Assembly (NCBI GenBank): GCA_023393485.1
Contig: JAEWLD010000244.1
Location: forward strand, 1-15,293
DNA from: Bacteroidota bacterium
GTDB taxonomy: Bacteria > Bacteroidota > Bacteroidia > Flavobacteriales > Flavobacteriaceae
Length of the DNA: 15,293 nucleotides
Direction: 5' to 3'
Shown here one piece after another: positions 1 to 8,351 of this stretch. The position numbers and the translations under genes were made by a program. Under the pieces are notes generated by a model that was not told where the DNA came from, searched no databases, and was given only the letters and a program-made list of their open reading frames with translations. The stretch's first letter is position 1; each line of letters opens with the position of its first letter.

Positions 1-1
1 G

Positions 2-244
2 ATCAGGCCGATCATCTTCAATTCGTTCCGCGTTAAATTCACGCCGATGGCCGAACTCATTTCAGAGCCGCCTGCCATTATCAGCCTTGATGAAGAAGGC
101 ATAGAAGCCGTTTTGAAAAAATTCGAAGTTACCGGAGCCGAAATCCTGCCGGTCATCAACAACAAGCGCTACGTTGGTTTTTTGAGAAAACTCTCGCTGC
201 TTGAAAGCTATCGCGAACGCTTCAAAGGAATGGTAATCGAATAA
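2..244 (+). CDS. CBS-domain protein, C-terminal fragment (probably ClC-type chloride channel)
   Basis: This is the 3' end of a gene that begins left of the window. The frame is open from base 2 to the TAA at 242-244, giving about 80 residues. The segment MAELISEPPAIISLDEEGIE followed by VLPVI-like and YVGFLRKLSLLESYR-type strands reads as the second half of a CBS pair: a 'stop worrying, hedge with a default' helix-strand pattern, then a G-F-x-x-K strand and a final helix ending SYRERF. In Bacteroidota, ClC-family chloride channels or antiporters end with such a cytosolic CBS pair, and the final 'GF.. K..L...YR' matches that group in my memory. The membrane part is outside the window, so the transporter assignment is inference. 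Another CBS protein cannot be excluded. An internal ATG at 47 is not the true start, because the coding pattern continues upstream of it. Confidence 0.7.
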   Translation: MRPIIFNSFRVKFTPMAELISEPPAIISLDEEGIEAVLKKFEVTGAEILPVINNKRYVGFLRKLSLLESYRERFKGMVIE

Positions 245-305
245 GGTCAAAAAAAACTTTGCCACGACAATAATTTGATTAGCTTTGGGATGTAATCCCT
301 TAGTT

Positions 306-1271
306 ATGAATAAATTCTGCCTTATAGCCGTGTTGTTTGTCGGCATCCAGAGCGTCTGTGCGCAAGAGAAAAAATCCAGAGAAGAAGAAAAAGCCGCAAT
401 GCTCAAAGAAGTGTCGGCCGACGTTTGCCAATGCATTGATTCGATCGACGTTATTGGCCGGCGCCGCAAAGCCATCGATCACGACATCAGTGTCTGTATT
501 GACAACAAGGCCGTCAGCTATCAAATGATGTCAAAATTGATGGCTGTGAACCTTGACGGGGAAAGCAAGGAGAAAAAAAATGTCAATATCGAAATCGTCA
601 CGGGCAAAGATTCGCCCGAATACAAAAAGTATTATTACGATATGGAACGTTACCTGATGGACAATTGCCCTTCGATGAAAAAAGTGGCGGCAATGAGCGA
701 AGTCAGGAATGAAAAGTCGATGTCGCAAAACGAAAAAGCACTGGATTTGTACAATCGTGCGCTTACCGAAACAAAGAATGGCGACTATAAAGCATCGATT
801 TCACTTTATGAAAAAGCCGTGAAAATCGATCCCGAATTTGCCTTCGCCTATGACAACATGGGCATTTGCTATCGCAGGCTCAATGATTTCGACAAAGCTA
901 TAGAATGTTACCAGAAATCGCTCAGGATCGACCCGAACGGCCGCATGCCGCTGCAAAACATGGCTGTTGCTTACCAATACAAACAGGAATACCGCAAAGC
1001 CGTCGAGATTTATGAGCAACTTGCCGAGCTCGATGTCAACGATCCTGAAATCTTTTACGGCATCGGGCAAATCCAGGCCATCAACCTTCAGGATTATGAG
1101 AAAGGGCTCGATAACCTGTGCAAGGCGTATAATCTTTACGTCGAACGCAAATCGCCTTATCGGACCGATGCCGAGAAACTCATCAACACGATTTTCGCAC
1201 AAATGAAACAGGATGGCAAAGAAAAGCAGTTCAACGAAATACTCACAAAAAACAACATTCGGCCGAACTGA
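306..1271 (+). CDS. Secreted tetratricopeptide-repeat protein
   Basis: The protein has 321 residues. An N-terminal signal peptide (MNKFCLIAVLFVGIQSVCAQ, residues 1-20) predicts export to the periplasm or cell surface. The next ~100 residues are charged and contain a CQC pair and further spaced cysteines (ICID..., NCPS...), an arrangement I do not recognise as a named domain. From about residue 143 to 250 there are three to four TPR units, with clear G-D-Y-x-x-A, A-F-A-Y-D-N-M-G and I-D-P signatures. These are protein-binding scaffolds, so the likely role is mediating an envelope complex; the partner is unknown. I chose ATG 306 because the signal peptide starts there. A TTG at 285 would add seven residues before it. 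A short GGGAT/ATCCC hairpin (287-299) lies just upstream. The gap from the CBS gene is short (61 bp), but no promoter or terminator is clear. Confidence 0.85.
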   Translation: MNKFCLIAVLFVGIQSVCAQEKKSREEEKAAMLKEVSADVCQCIDSIDVIGRRRKAIDHDISVCIDNKAVSYQMMSKLMAVNLDGESKEKKNVNIEIVTGKDSPEYKKYYYDMERYLMDNCPSMKKVAAMSEVRNEKSMSQNEKALDLYNRALTETKNGDYKASISLYEKAVKIDPEFAFAYDNMGICYRRLNDFDKAIECYQKSLRIDPNGRMPLQNMAVAYQYKQEYRKAVEIYEQLAELDVNDPEIFYGIGQIQAINLQDYEKGLDNLCKAYNLYVERKSPYRTDAEKLINTIFAQMKQDGKEKQFNEILTKNNIRPN

Positions 1272-1323
1272 GCATTTAACAAATTCTTGTAGCATGCGCC
1301 CGAGAAAATACGGCATAAAAATG

Positions 1324-1331
1324 TAACTTTG
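1324..1331 (+). promoter_or_regulatory. Bacteroidota -7 promoter element of uvrA
   Basis: TAACTTTG matches the Bacteroidota -7 consensus TAnnTTTG exactly. Counting the final G as -7 puts transcription start near 1338, about 8 nt before the ATG of uvrA. No TTG is visible at the usual distance upstream, so the -33 box is weak or absent. There is no Shine-Dalgarno sequence before the ATG, as is normal in this phylum. Confidence 0.6.
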
Positions 1332-1345
1332 CGTTTTACTTTTTT

Positions 1346-4177
1346 ATGCAGCAATTTGACGAAAGCATCGAAATCCTGGGCGCCCGCGCGCACAATCTTA
1401 AAAATATCGATGTTACGATTCCCCGCGAAAAATTAGTTGTCGTTACCGGGCTTTCTGGCTCGGGCAAATCGTCATTGGCTTTTGATACGATTTACGCCGA
1501 AGGCCAGCGCCGCTATATCGAGACTTTTTCGGCCTACGCACGCCAATTTCTCGGCGGATTGGAACGCCCGGACGTTGACAAGATCGACGGGCTCTCGCCG
1601 GTGATCGCGATCGAACAAAAAACGACAAGTAAAAGCCCGCGATCGACCGTTGGCACGATTACCGAAATCTACGATTTTCTCCGATTGATTTTTGCCCGCG
1701 CCGCCGATGCGCACAGCTATGTCACAGGCGAGAAAATGGTCAGCTATAGCGATGACCAGATCCAGGAATTGATCATTGCAAATTTTACCGGCAAACGAAT
1801 CAATATTCTCGCACCGGTAATCCGGGCACGCAAAGGCCATTACGGCGAACTTTTCCAGCAAATCGCCAAACAGGGTTTTGTAAAAGTCCGCGTCAACGGC
1901 GAGATCAAGGACATCACGCCCGGCATGAAACTCGATCGTTACAAAACACATGACATTGAAATTGTCATCGATCGCATGGTGATTGACGATTCCGAAGACA
2001 ACCAAAAAAGACTGTCGGAAAGCATCAATACGGCAATGTATCACGGCGAGGATGTTTTGATGATTCTCGATCAGGATTCAAATGAGGTCCGATATTTCAG
2101 CCGAAATCTGATGTGTCCAACCTCAGGAATTTCATATCAGAATCCCGAGCCAAACAATTTCTCGTTCAACTCACCCAAAGGCGCATGCCCGGGTTGTAAC
2201 GGATTGGGAACGGTAAACGAGATCAACCTTAAAAAAATCATTCCCGACCCGAAATTGTCTATCAAACAAGGCGGCTTTGCACCGCTCGGCGAATATAAAA
2301 GCTCGTGGATGTTCAAACAACTTGAAACCATCGGGGAGAAATTCAGGTTCAAAATCACCGACCCGATTTCGAAAATCCCGGCCGATGCCATGGACATCAT
2401 CCTTTTTGGCGGTCGCGACAAGTTTGACATCGAATCCAAAGTCGCGGGCGTAACCAAAGAATACAAAATCGAGTTTGAAGGCATTTCGAATTTCATCAAA
2501 AACCAGTTTGACGAAAGCGATTCGGTTTCAATCAGGCGTTGGGCGAAGGATTTTATGGACGAAATCCCATGCCCCGAATGCAATGGCACTCGGCTCAGGA
2601 AAGAAGCGCTTTATTTTAAGATCAACGATAAAAATATCGCCGAGTTGTCTAACATGGACATTTCGGATCTGACAGCCTGGTTTCACGACCTGCCGAATCA
2701 TTTGTCTGAAAAGCAAAAAGCAATCGCAACCGAAATCGTCAAGGAAATCCGCGACAGGCTTGACTTTTTGATGAACGTCGGGCTTGATTATCTGGCACTG
2801 GCAAGAAGCTCGAAATCGCTTTCGGGCGGCGAGGCGCAACGCATTCGTCTGGCAACGCAAATCGGGTCGCAACTCGTCGGCGTACTTTATATTTTGGACG
2901 AACCGAGCATCGGCCTGCACCAGCGCGATAACGAAAAACTGATTGCATCGCTCGAGCAATTGCGCGACATCGGCAACTCGGTAATTGTCGTCGAACACGA
3001 CAAGGACATGATTGAACGCGCTGATTACGTAGTAGATATCGGGCCTGCAGCGGGTAAACACGGCGGGCAAATCGTTTCAGAAGGCACGCCAAAACAAATC
3101 CTCAAACATCATACGCTGACCGCGCAATACCTCAATGGCGAAAAGGAGATTTCCGTCCCGAAGAAACGACGCGAAGGCAATGGCAAAAAACTGACATTGA
3201 CTGGCGCTACGGGCAACAATCTTAAAAATGTTTCGATTGAAATCCCGCTTGGAAAGCTCGTCTGCGTAACCGGTGTTTCGGGAAGCGGCAAATCGACATT
3301 GATCAATGAAACGCTCTACCCCATTTTGAACGCGTATTATTTCAACGGCGTAAAAAGGCCTGCGCCTTATAAAAAAATTGACGGATTGGAGCACATCGAT
3401 AAAGTCATCGACATCGACCAAAGCCCGATCGGGCGCACGCCGCGCTCTAACCCTGCAACCTACACCGAAGTCTGGGGCGAAATCAGGAATTTGTATGCGA
3501 TGACCAGCGAGGCGATGATCCGCGGATATAAATCGGGCCGATTCAGCTTTAATGTCAAAGGCGGAAGATGTGAAACCTGCGAAGGTTCGGGCGTCAGGAC
3601 AATTGAAATGAACTTTTTGCCAGATGTTTACGTGGAGTGCGAAACCTGCCAAGGAAAACGGTTTAATCGCGAAACGCTTGAAATTCGTTATAAAGGCAAA
3701 AATATTTCGGACATTCTCGAGATGACGGTCGACGAAGCAGTGCCATTTTTCGAGAACATCCCGAAAATCTACCGCAAAATCAAGACGATCCAGGACGTCG
3801 GACTGGGTTATATCACGCTCGGACAGCAATCAACGACGCTTTCGGGCGGCGAGGCGCAAAGGATAAAACTCGCGACCGAACTTTCCAAGAAAGACACGGG
3901 AAATACGTTCTACATCATGGACGAACCGACAACCGGGCTGCACTTTGAAGACATTCGCGTACTGATGGAAGTCATCAATAAACTCGTAGCCAAAGGCAAT
4001 ACGGTGCTGATCATCGAGCACAATATGGACGTGATCAAACTCGCTGATTACATCATCGATATGGGACCGGAAGGCGGCAAAGGCGGCGGAACCGTTGTGG
4101 CAGTCGGTACGCCTGAGGAAATCGCGTCGGATAAAAAAAGCTATACTGCGCGGTTTTTGAAAAAAGAATTATCTTAG
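1346..4177 (+). CDS. uvrA: UvrABC excinuclease subunit A
   Basis: UvrA is the cytosolic ATPase dimer that finds bulky DNA lesions and loads UvrB in nucleotide excision repair. The 943-residue length is normal for the family. The order is complete: Walker A 1 (GLSGSGKS, 35-42), the first zinc-module region (257-284), ABC signature 1 (SGGEAQR from 493), Walker B 1 (ILDEPS, D518), Walker A 2 (GVSGSGKS, 643-650), the second zinc finger with four cysteines (C742, C745, C765, C768), signature 2 (SGGEAQR from 833) and Walker B 2 (IMDEPT, D859). The first zinc module reads C257-P-T-S260 ... C281-P-G-C284, so one of the four usual cysteines is serine; I think this is common in Bacteroidota. ATG 1346 sits 14 bp after a -7 element and leaves the expected N-terminus. 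The gene appears intact and monocistronic, with a repeat-rich interval after it. Confidence 0.98.
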   Translation: MQQFDESIEILGARAHNLKNIDVTIPREKLVVVTGLSGSGKSSLAFDTIYAEGQRRYIETFSAYARQFLGGLERPDVDKIDGLSPVIAIEQKTTSKSPRSTVGTITEIYDFLRLIFARAADAHSYVTGEKMVSYSDDQIQELIIANFTGKRINILAPVIRARKGHYGELFQQIAKQGFVKVRVNGEIKDITPGMKLDRYKTHDIEIVIDRMVIDDSEDNQKRLSESINTAMYHGEDVLMILDQDSNEVRYFSRNLMCPTSGISYQNPEPNNFSFNSPKGACPGCNGLGTVNEINLKKIIPDPKLSIKQGGFAPLGEYKSSWMFKQLETIGEKFRFKITDPISKIPADAMDIILFGGRDKFDIESKVAGVTKEYKIEFEGISNFIKNQFDESDSVSIRRWAKDFMDEIPCPECNGTRLRKEALYFKINDKNIAELSNMDISDLTAWFHDLPNHLSEKQKAIATEIVKEIRDRLDFLMNVGLDYLALARSSKSLSGGEAQRIRLATQIGSQLVGVLYILDEPSIGLHQRDNEKLIASLEQLRDIGNSVIVVEHDKDMIERADYVVDIGPAAGKHGGQIVSEGTPKQILKHHTLTAQYLNGEKEISVPKKRREGNGKKLTLTGATGNNLKNVSIEIPLGKLVCVTGVSGSGKSTLINETLYPILNAYYFNGVKRPAPYKKIDGLEHIDKVIDIDQSPIGRTPRSNPATYTEVWGEIRNLYAMTSEAMIRGYKSGRFSFNVKGGRCETCEGSGVRTIEMNFLPDVYVECETCQGKRFNRETLEIRYKGKNISDILEMTVDEAVPFFENIPKIYRKIKTIQDVGLGYITLGQQSTTLSGGEAQRIKLATELSKKDTGNTFYIMDEPTTGLHFEDIRVLMEVINKLVAKGNTVLIIEHNMDVIKLADYIIDMGPEGGKGGGTVVAVGTPEEIASDKKSYTARFLKKELS

Positions 4178-4188
4178 CGCGCTTTTTT

Positions 4189-4249
4189 AATTGACAATTG
4201 ACAATTGACAATTGACAATTGACAATTGATAATTGATAATTGATAATTA
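4189..4249 (+). repeat. Heptad tandem array (AATTGAC)5(AATTGAT)3
   Basis: Eight perfect head-to-tail 7-bp units begin 11 bp after the uvrA stop: five AATTGAC (4189-4223), then three AATTGAT (4224-4244) and a decayed end (AATTA). The clean C-to-T switch between the two blocks suggests growth by unit duplication, as in slipped-strand expansion. The same unit in reverse orientation lies at 4446-4470. Related units occur at 13421-13437, 15097-15131 and 15219-15245. Confidence 0.95.
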
Positions 4250-4385
4250 GGGTAATGCCTGAGACGAGTCAATGCCCTAGCCCGGATAGAAACGGAATCC
4301 TTTTGTAGAAACCCCAAAGGTTTCAAAAACCTTTGGGGTTTGCAAAAGATTGCAGTACTAATGAAATAAAAACGAGTTGAGCTTT
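4248..4385 (+). ncRNA. Candidate structured RNA element (Flavo-1-like, tentative)
   Basis: The stretch around 4271-4305 (AATGCCCTAGCCCGGATAG, then AAACGGAATCCTTTTG) resembles, from memory, a conserved block found in many flavobacterial intergenic regions. I associate it with the Flavo-1 RNA motif (a computationally predicted RNA). It would be closed by TAGGG (4248-4252) with CCCTA (4275-4279). A variable hairpin follows (4300-4348). The 3' half expected of the motif (a GATAGCGGG-like block) is not clear after 4349, so this copy may be degenerate or the assignment wrong. No coding frame is convincing here. Strand is taken from the orientation of the recognised block. Confidence 0.35.
4300..4348. 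other. Long hairpin: 15-bp perfect stem extended by 6 bp
   Basis: The arms 4309-4323 (AAACCCCAAAGGTTT) and 4327-4341 are perfect reverse complements around a 3-nt loop. An outer CTTTTG/CAAAAG helix (4300-4305 with 4343-4348) continues the stem after a small asymmetric bulge. Only three T residues follow the inner stem, so it is a poor classical terminator on the plus strand. It could still stop uvrA transcription, or be the variable arm of the candidate RNA around it. Confidence 0.75.
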
Positions 4386-4445
4386 ATTGAAATTATTTTG
4401 CGAAGCAACGCCGGAAAAGCTCCTGAAAATATAGATTAACACCGG

Positions 4446-4470
4446 CAATTGTCAATTATCAATTGTCAAC
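4446..4470 (-). repeat. Heptad array, reverse orientation (GTCAATT type)
   Basis: About three and a half units of RTCAATT (the reverse complement of AATTGAY) end 13 bp before the LOG-gene start codon. Together with 4189-4249 it forms an inverted pair about 200 bp apart that brackets the candidate RNA and hairpin. It could fold back on the array at 4189-4249 in a single transcript or single strand. Confidence 0.9.
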
Positions 4471-4483
4471 TACAATTTGAAAC

Positions 4484-5212
4484 ATGCGGTTAGAAGATTT
4501 CGACAACGACGAAGACAAAATCATCCAGGACAAACTCAAACAAAAAACCTGGAACGAGATAAGGACCAACGATTCCTGGGCGATTTTTAAAATCATGTCC
4601 GAATTCGTAAATGGCTATGAAACCATGGGCCGGATCGGGCCGTGCGTCTCGATTTTTGGATCGGCGCGCACCAAGCCTGACGACCACTTTTATTTGCTCG
4701 CCGAAAAAATCGCCTACAAAATTTCAAAAGCGGGCTATGGCGTCATTACCGGCGGCGGTCCGGGCATCATGGAAGCGGGCAACAAAGGCGCGCATTTGGG
4801 CGGCGGCACGTCGGTTGGATTGAACATTGAACTGCCGTTTGAGCAGCACTTTAACCCATATATCGACAAGGACAAAAACCTGAACTTTGATTATTTCTTC
4901 GTTCGCAAGGTGATGTTTGTCAAGTATTCACAAGGGTTTGTGATCATGCCGGGCGGATTTGGAACGCTCGACGAAATGTTCGAAGCGATCACGCTCATCC
5001 AAACCAAAAAAATAGCGAAATTCCCGATCATTCTGGTCGGCAAGGAATTTTGGGGCGGGTTGATGGATTGGGTGAAAGCTGTCGTTGTGGAAAAATATGC
5101 GAACGCCGCGCCGGCCGATTTGAACCTGATCAAAATTGTTGATACTGAGGATGAAGTGGTCGCAGTGCTTGATAACTTCTACAAAAAATACCAGCTCAGC
5201 CCGAACTTTTAA
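4484..5212 (+). CDS. LOG-family nucleotide 5'-monophosphate phosphoribohydrolase (TIGR00730 type)
   Basis: The 242-residue cytosolic protein carries both LOG-family signatures: GGGPGIMEA (90-98) and PGGFGTLDE (156-164), plus the conserved Arg-Lys at 141-142. In the family these form the nucleotide-binding pocket and the catalytic Glu/Arg pair. Members cleave N6-modified AMP (cytokinin riboside phosphates) or other purine nucleotides to base and ribose 5-phosphate; many bacterial members are only annotated as Rossmann-fold nucleotide-binding proteins. The ~50-residue acidic/basic N-terminal extension before the core (MRLEDFDNDEDK...) is seen in longer bacterial members. ATG 4484 follows the reverse heptad array directly. 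No convincing promoter was found; a TACAATTTG at 4471-4479 would start transcription inside the gene. The true substrate cannot be read from sequence. Confidence 0.92.
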   Translation: MRLEDFDNDEDKIIQDKLKQKTWNEIRTNDSWAIFKIMSEFVNGYETMGRIGPCVSIFGSARTKPDDHFYLLAEKIAYKISKAGYGVITGGGPGIMEAGNKGAHLGGGTSVGLNIELPFEQHFNPYIDKDKNLNFDYFFVRKVMFVKYSQGFVIMPGGFGTLDEMFEAITLIQTKKIAKFPIILVGKEFWGGLMDWVKAVVVEKYANAAPADLNLIKIVDTEDEVVAVLDNFYKKYQLSPNF

Positions 5213-5333
5213 GCAAGAATTAACGCAAATCGCGTGGCTGGCTTACGGAAATTCCGTATCTATGCTAAGTAAAGCTGACGGTTTAAACCATTAAGCGCAT
5301 TAAGCCAATTTTTTGGACTTCTTGATGCTCTCA

Positions 5334-8168
5334 ATGGTTTTAATTTTCCAAAGAGAATTGAAGTACTGCCTTAAATTTCTACTGGTTGTTTTTTGTGTTT
5401 CATCAAATGCATGGGCACAGCATCGCGTGGTGGTGACTGCCGTTATTGAAGACGACATCATCCAGGTCCGCGAGACGCTTGTTTTCAAAAACGACTCGCC
5501 CGACACACTTCAGTCTATCGTGCTAAACGACTGGAATAATGCGTATTCTGGCAAAGACACGCCGCTGGCTGAGCGTTTTTCAGATGAATTCGTACGGAGT
5601 TTTTACCGCGCCAAAGACGAAGATCGCGGTTATACGTCGCTGTATTCGGTGACGGACCAGAACAACAAAATCCTCCCATGGCTCAGGACAAAACAGCATC
5701 CCGACCTTGTTGAGATCGCGACGGGAGAAATCCTCCCAGGCCAGGAGATCACACTCTCGCTTTTGTACGATCTCAGGCTGCCGAGCGATCGGTTTACCGG
5801 TTACGGGCGCGATGAGAAAGGCAACATCAGGCTTAAGGATTGCTTTTTGGTTCCGGCGCGATATTTCTCAGGGCGTTTTGCGCGGTACAGCAACAATAAT
5901 CTCGATGACAGCGCCAATGGGATTTCGGACTACGAAATCAGGCTTTTTGTACCATCGACGAGAAAAGTCGTTTCGGACCTAAATATCACTCCCGCAGATT
6001 TTGAAGTCGATGGTTATGACGCCTATGACCTGATTGGCGAGAACCGCGTCAGATATGACATTTTCGTCGATGCAAGCCAGGCGTTTTCAAGTTTCCGCAA
6101 CGAACTGGCCGACGTACAGAACAACCTCGAGAGCAAAAAAGTCGATGACATCAAAAAAGCGGTCATCGTGGACAACGTCGTCAGGTTTGTGGCCGAAAAC
6201 CTTGGCAAGCCGGAATTTCCGAAAATCACGGTTTCGCAAGCCGATTACTCGCAAAATCCATTTTACGGGCTCAACCAATTGCCGTCGTTCATCAATGTTT
6301 TTACAGACGATTTCATTTACGAGCTAAAATTCCTTAAGACTTATACCGACAAATATCTCAAAGCGCATCTCAAACTCGATCCGCGCACAGACAATTGGAT
6401 TTACGACGCCGTCCAGGTTTACCTGATGATGGCATATATTGACGCCAATTATCCGGAGATGAAAATGACCGGGAGCCTTTCGAAGTTCAAACTCCTTAAG
6501 ACTTACAGCCTGATGCGCGAGCCGTTCAATGGCCAGTACAGTTATTTCTACATGCTGATGGCGCGCAAAAACCTCGATCAGCCGATTGGCGCGACCAAAG
6601 ATTCGCTGCTCAAATTCAACGAGCAGATTGCCGGGAAATACCGCGCCGGGCTTAGCCTGAAATATCTTGACAGTTATCTTGGAGAGGGAATTGTCCTGAA
6701 AAGCATGCGCGAATTCCTGGAACTCAACAAAATGCGTCAAACCACCGCTGAGGATTTTGAAAATATACTCAAAAGCAACACTTCAAAAAACATCGATTGG
6801 TTTTTCAAAACCGTAGTAGAGACACGCGATTTGATCGATTACAAGTTCGATGAAGTCACGGCGACAAAAGATTCGGTCAGTTTTTCATTGAAGAACCGCA
6901 CCGGCACTTCGGTTCCGATGCCGATTTACGGTGTTAAGGATGGCAAAATCGTATTCAAACATTGGCTTGACGAAATCAAGACCGACAGCGTTTATACTTT
7001 CAAACGCAATGACGCTGAAAAACTAGTGATCAATTACAGCAACGAAGTTCCGGAGTACAATCTGCGAAACAATTGGCGTACGCTCAATAAATTCGGCCTG
7101 AACCGGCCAATCAAATTTACGTTCTTCAAGGATTTGGAAGATCCCGACAAAAATCAGATCCTGTTTGTGCCGACCCTGACCTACAATCTCTACGACGGCT
7201 TGACACCCGGAATCCGGTTTTACAACAAAACCATCCTTGACAAGGTTTTTGCCTATGACATCAACCCGATGTACTCGACCAATACGCAATCGTTGGCCGG
7301 ATCTACTGCCTTTGTCTTTAACCAATATCTTCGCGAGAGCCAGTTGTACCACATCAAGTACTATTTGGTCGGTTCACATTTTCATTATGCGCCCGATGCG
7401 ACCTATAACAAAATCACGCCGTCGGTCCAATTCCGGATCCGCGAGAAGGATTTCCGCGACAACCGCAAGCAATTTGTGACCTTGCGCGAGGTGATCGTTG
7501 ACCGCGAACCGACGAATTACGTGATTACCGGCGATACCCAGAATTATGCGGTTTTCAACGCGCGTTACGCAAATACCAAAACCGAAGTGACCGGTCATTT
7601 TAATTTTTCGACCGATTTTCAGGCCGCAGCCGATTTCGGAAAAACCGCCATTGAGATGGGTTATCGGAAACTTTTCGAAAATAACCGCCAGCTTGATCTG
7701 CGCCTATATGCCGGGACTTTTCTCTATAACAAAACCGAAGGCGATTATTTCAGCTTTGCGCTTGACCGACCGACCGATTATTTGTTTGACAACAATTATT
7801 ACGGGCGTTCGGAAACCTCAGGCCTTTTCAGCCAACAGCTGATTCTTGCAGAAGGCGGTTTTAAATCAAAACTTGAAGTACCGTTCGCCAACCAATGGAT
7901 CACGACGCTTAATGCGGGTGTCAACCTCTGGAACTGGATTGAATTATATGGCGATGCCGGACTGATGAAAAACCACGGCACCGATCCCAAATTCCTTTAT
8001 GACAGCGGTGTCAGGCTTAATTTGATAACCGACTATTTCGAGCTTTATTTTCCTGTGTATTCAAGCAATGGTTGGGAATTCCAGAAAAATTACAGTGAGC
8101 GCATCCGTTTTATCGTGACGCTCGACCCGAAAATTTTGGTCAATCTTTTTACCCGAAAATGGTTCTGA
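5334..8168 (+). CDS. Exported gluzincin-like (M1-type) protein with C-terminal outer-membrane beta-barrel; zinc site degenerate
   Basis: With ATG 5334 the protein has 944 residues and a signal peptide ending A-W-A before Q29. The N-terminal ~200 residues form a beta-rich domain (VRETLVFKNDS...) like the first domain of M1 aminopeptidases. Residues ~280-480 follow the gluzincin helical domain: a W-x-x-D helix (W355, D358) where M1 enzymes have W-x-x-E, and KYRAGLSLKYLDSYLGEG like the M1 helix near the end of the catalytic domain. Where HExxH is expected the sequence reads YELKF (329-333), so both histidines are missing and only the Glu remains. From about residue 605 to the end there are alternating aromatic strands typical of an outer-membrane barrel, finishing with Trp-Phe as expected for BAM recognition. 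It is therefore probably a non-enzymatic binding or surface protein. ATG 5325 and TTG 5358 (MKYCLKF...) are alternative starts; TTG 5358 would give the most compact signal peptide. Confidence 0.75.
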   Translation: MVLIFQRELKYCLKFLLVVFCVSSNAWAQHRVVVTAVIEDDIIQVRETLVFKNDSPDTLQSIVLNDWNNAYSGKDTPLAERFSDEFVRSFYRAKDEDRGYTSLYSVTDQNNKILPWLRTKQHPDLVEIATGEILPGQEITLSLLYDLRLPSDRFTGYGRDEKGNIRLKDCFLVPARYFSGRFARYSNNNLDDSANGISDYEIRLFVPSTRKVVSDLNITPADFEVDGYDAYDLIGENRVRYDIFVDASQAFSSFRNELADVQNNLESKKVDDIKKAVIVDNVVRFVAENLGKPEFPKITVSQADYSQNPFYGLNQLPSFINVFTDDFIYELKFLKTYTDKYLKAHLKLDPRTDNWIYDAVQVYLMMAYIDANYPEMKMTGSLSKFKLLKTYSLMREPFNGQYSYFYMLMARKNLDQPIGATKDSLLKFNEQIAGKYRAGLSLKYLDSYLGEGIVLKSMREFLELNKMRQTTAEDFENILKSNTSKNIDWFFKTVVETRDLIDYKFDEVTATKDSVSFSLKNRTGTSVPMPIYGVKDGKIVFKHWLDEIKTDSVYTFKRNDAEKLVINYSNEVPEYNLRNNWRTLNKFGLNRPIKFTFFKDLEDPDKNQILFVPTLTYNLYDGLTPGIRFYNKTILDKVFAYDINPMYSTNTQSLAGSTAFVFNQYLRESQLYHIKYYLVGSHFHYAPDATYNKITPSVQFRIREKDFRDNRKQFVTLREVIVDREPTNYVITGDTQNYAVFNARYANTKTEVTGHFNFSTDFQAAADFGKTAIEMGYRKLFENNRQLDLRLYAGTFLYNKTEGDYFSFALDRPTDYLFDNNYYGRSETSGLFSQQLILAEGGFKSKLEVPFANQWITTLNAGVNLWNWIELYGDAGLMKNHGTDPKFLYDSGVRLNLITDYFELYFPVYSSNGWEFQKNYSERIRFIVTLDPKILVNLFTRKWF

Positions 8169-8320
8169 GTATAAATTAACTGGCCTATTCGATATAAATC
8201 TGACGCCCGGTCATCGCAAAGCAATTTGGCTTTTGTCTGATTTTCAAACACTCACGCGCTGAAATGCTCAGTCATTCATCAACTTTCTGTTCCAATCCGG
8301 CAATTTTCAGCGTTTTTCGC

Positions 8321-8328
8321 TAAATTTG
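8321..8328 (+). promoter_or_regulatory. -7 promoter element of the E1 dehydrogenase gene
   Basis: TAAATTTG is an exact match to TAnnTTTG. It predicts a start near 8335 and a ~17-nt leader before ATG 8352. A GTG at 8328 is in frame but forms the last base of this element, so it cannot be the start if the promoter is real; this decides the start in favour of ATG 8352. No clear -33 TTG lies at the usual spacing. Confidence 0.6.
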
Positions 8329-8345
8329 TGCGCGAACACAAATTT
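8322..8345. promoter_or_regulatory. Perfect 9-bp inverted repeat over the E1 promoter (candidate operator)
   Basis: AAATTTGTG (8322-8330), a 6-nt spacer (CGCGAA) and CACAAATTT (8337-8345) form a perfect dyad. It covers the -7 element and the predicted transcription start. The geometry suits a dimeric repressor, or a leader hairpin of the mRNA. The TTTGTG-N6-CACAAA core is only loosely like CRP/FNR sites, whose half-site spacing differs. Confidence 0.5.
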
Positions 8346-8351
8346 CCTTTT

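Noticed and set aside
258..277. TTTG ... ATAATTTG as a promoter for the TPR gene
   Set aside because: The spacer is only 8 bp and the TA dinucleotide is misplaced.
801..1316. Minus-strand open frame of 171 codons opposite the TPR gene
   Set aside because: It is antisense to a gene with a signal peptide and clear TPR repeats; composition looks like a coding shadow.
3077..3829. Long open frame of 250 codons on the minus strand inside uvrA
   Set aside because: It lies antisense to an intact, motif-complete uvrA, and its translation has no recognisable domain. Other long minus-strand frames at 1472-2044 and 2528-3070 are of the same kind.
4189..4249. Tandem array as a CRISPR or an origin iteron set
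   Set aside because: Units are 7 bp with no spacers and no cas genes. No replication gene or DnaA-box cluster is adjacent.
4471..4479. TACAATTTG as promoter of the LOG gene
   Set aside because: It has one base too many for TAnnTTTG, and the implied transcription start would lie beyond the ATG at 4484.
5244..5289. Palindromes TACGGAAATTCCGTA (5244-5258) and GGTTTAAACC (5280-5289) after the LOG gene
   Set aside because: They are real but short, with no T tract and no promoter at a fitting distance; chance occurrence is plausible.
5341..5348. TAATTTTC as -7 element of the gluzincin-like gene
   Set aside because: It mismatches the final G and would only fit the TTG start at 5358 with almost no leader; left open, not called.
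8217..8235. Hairpin AAAGC/GCTTT followed by T residues, as terminator of the barrel gene
   Set aside because: The stem is only 5 bp and the T tract is short; too weak to call.
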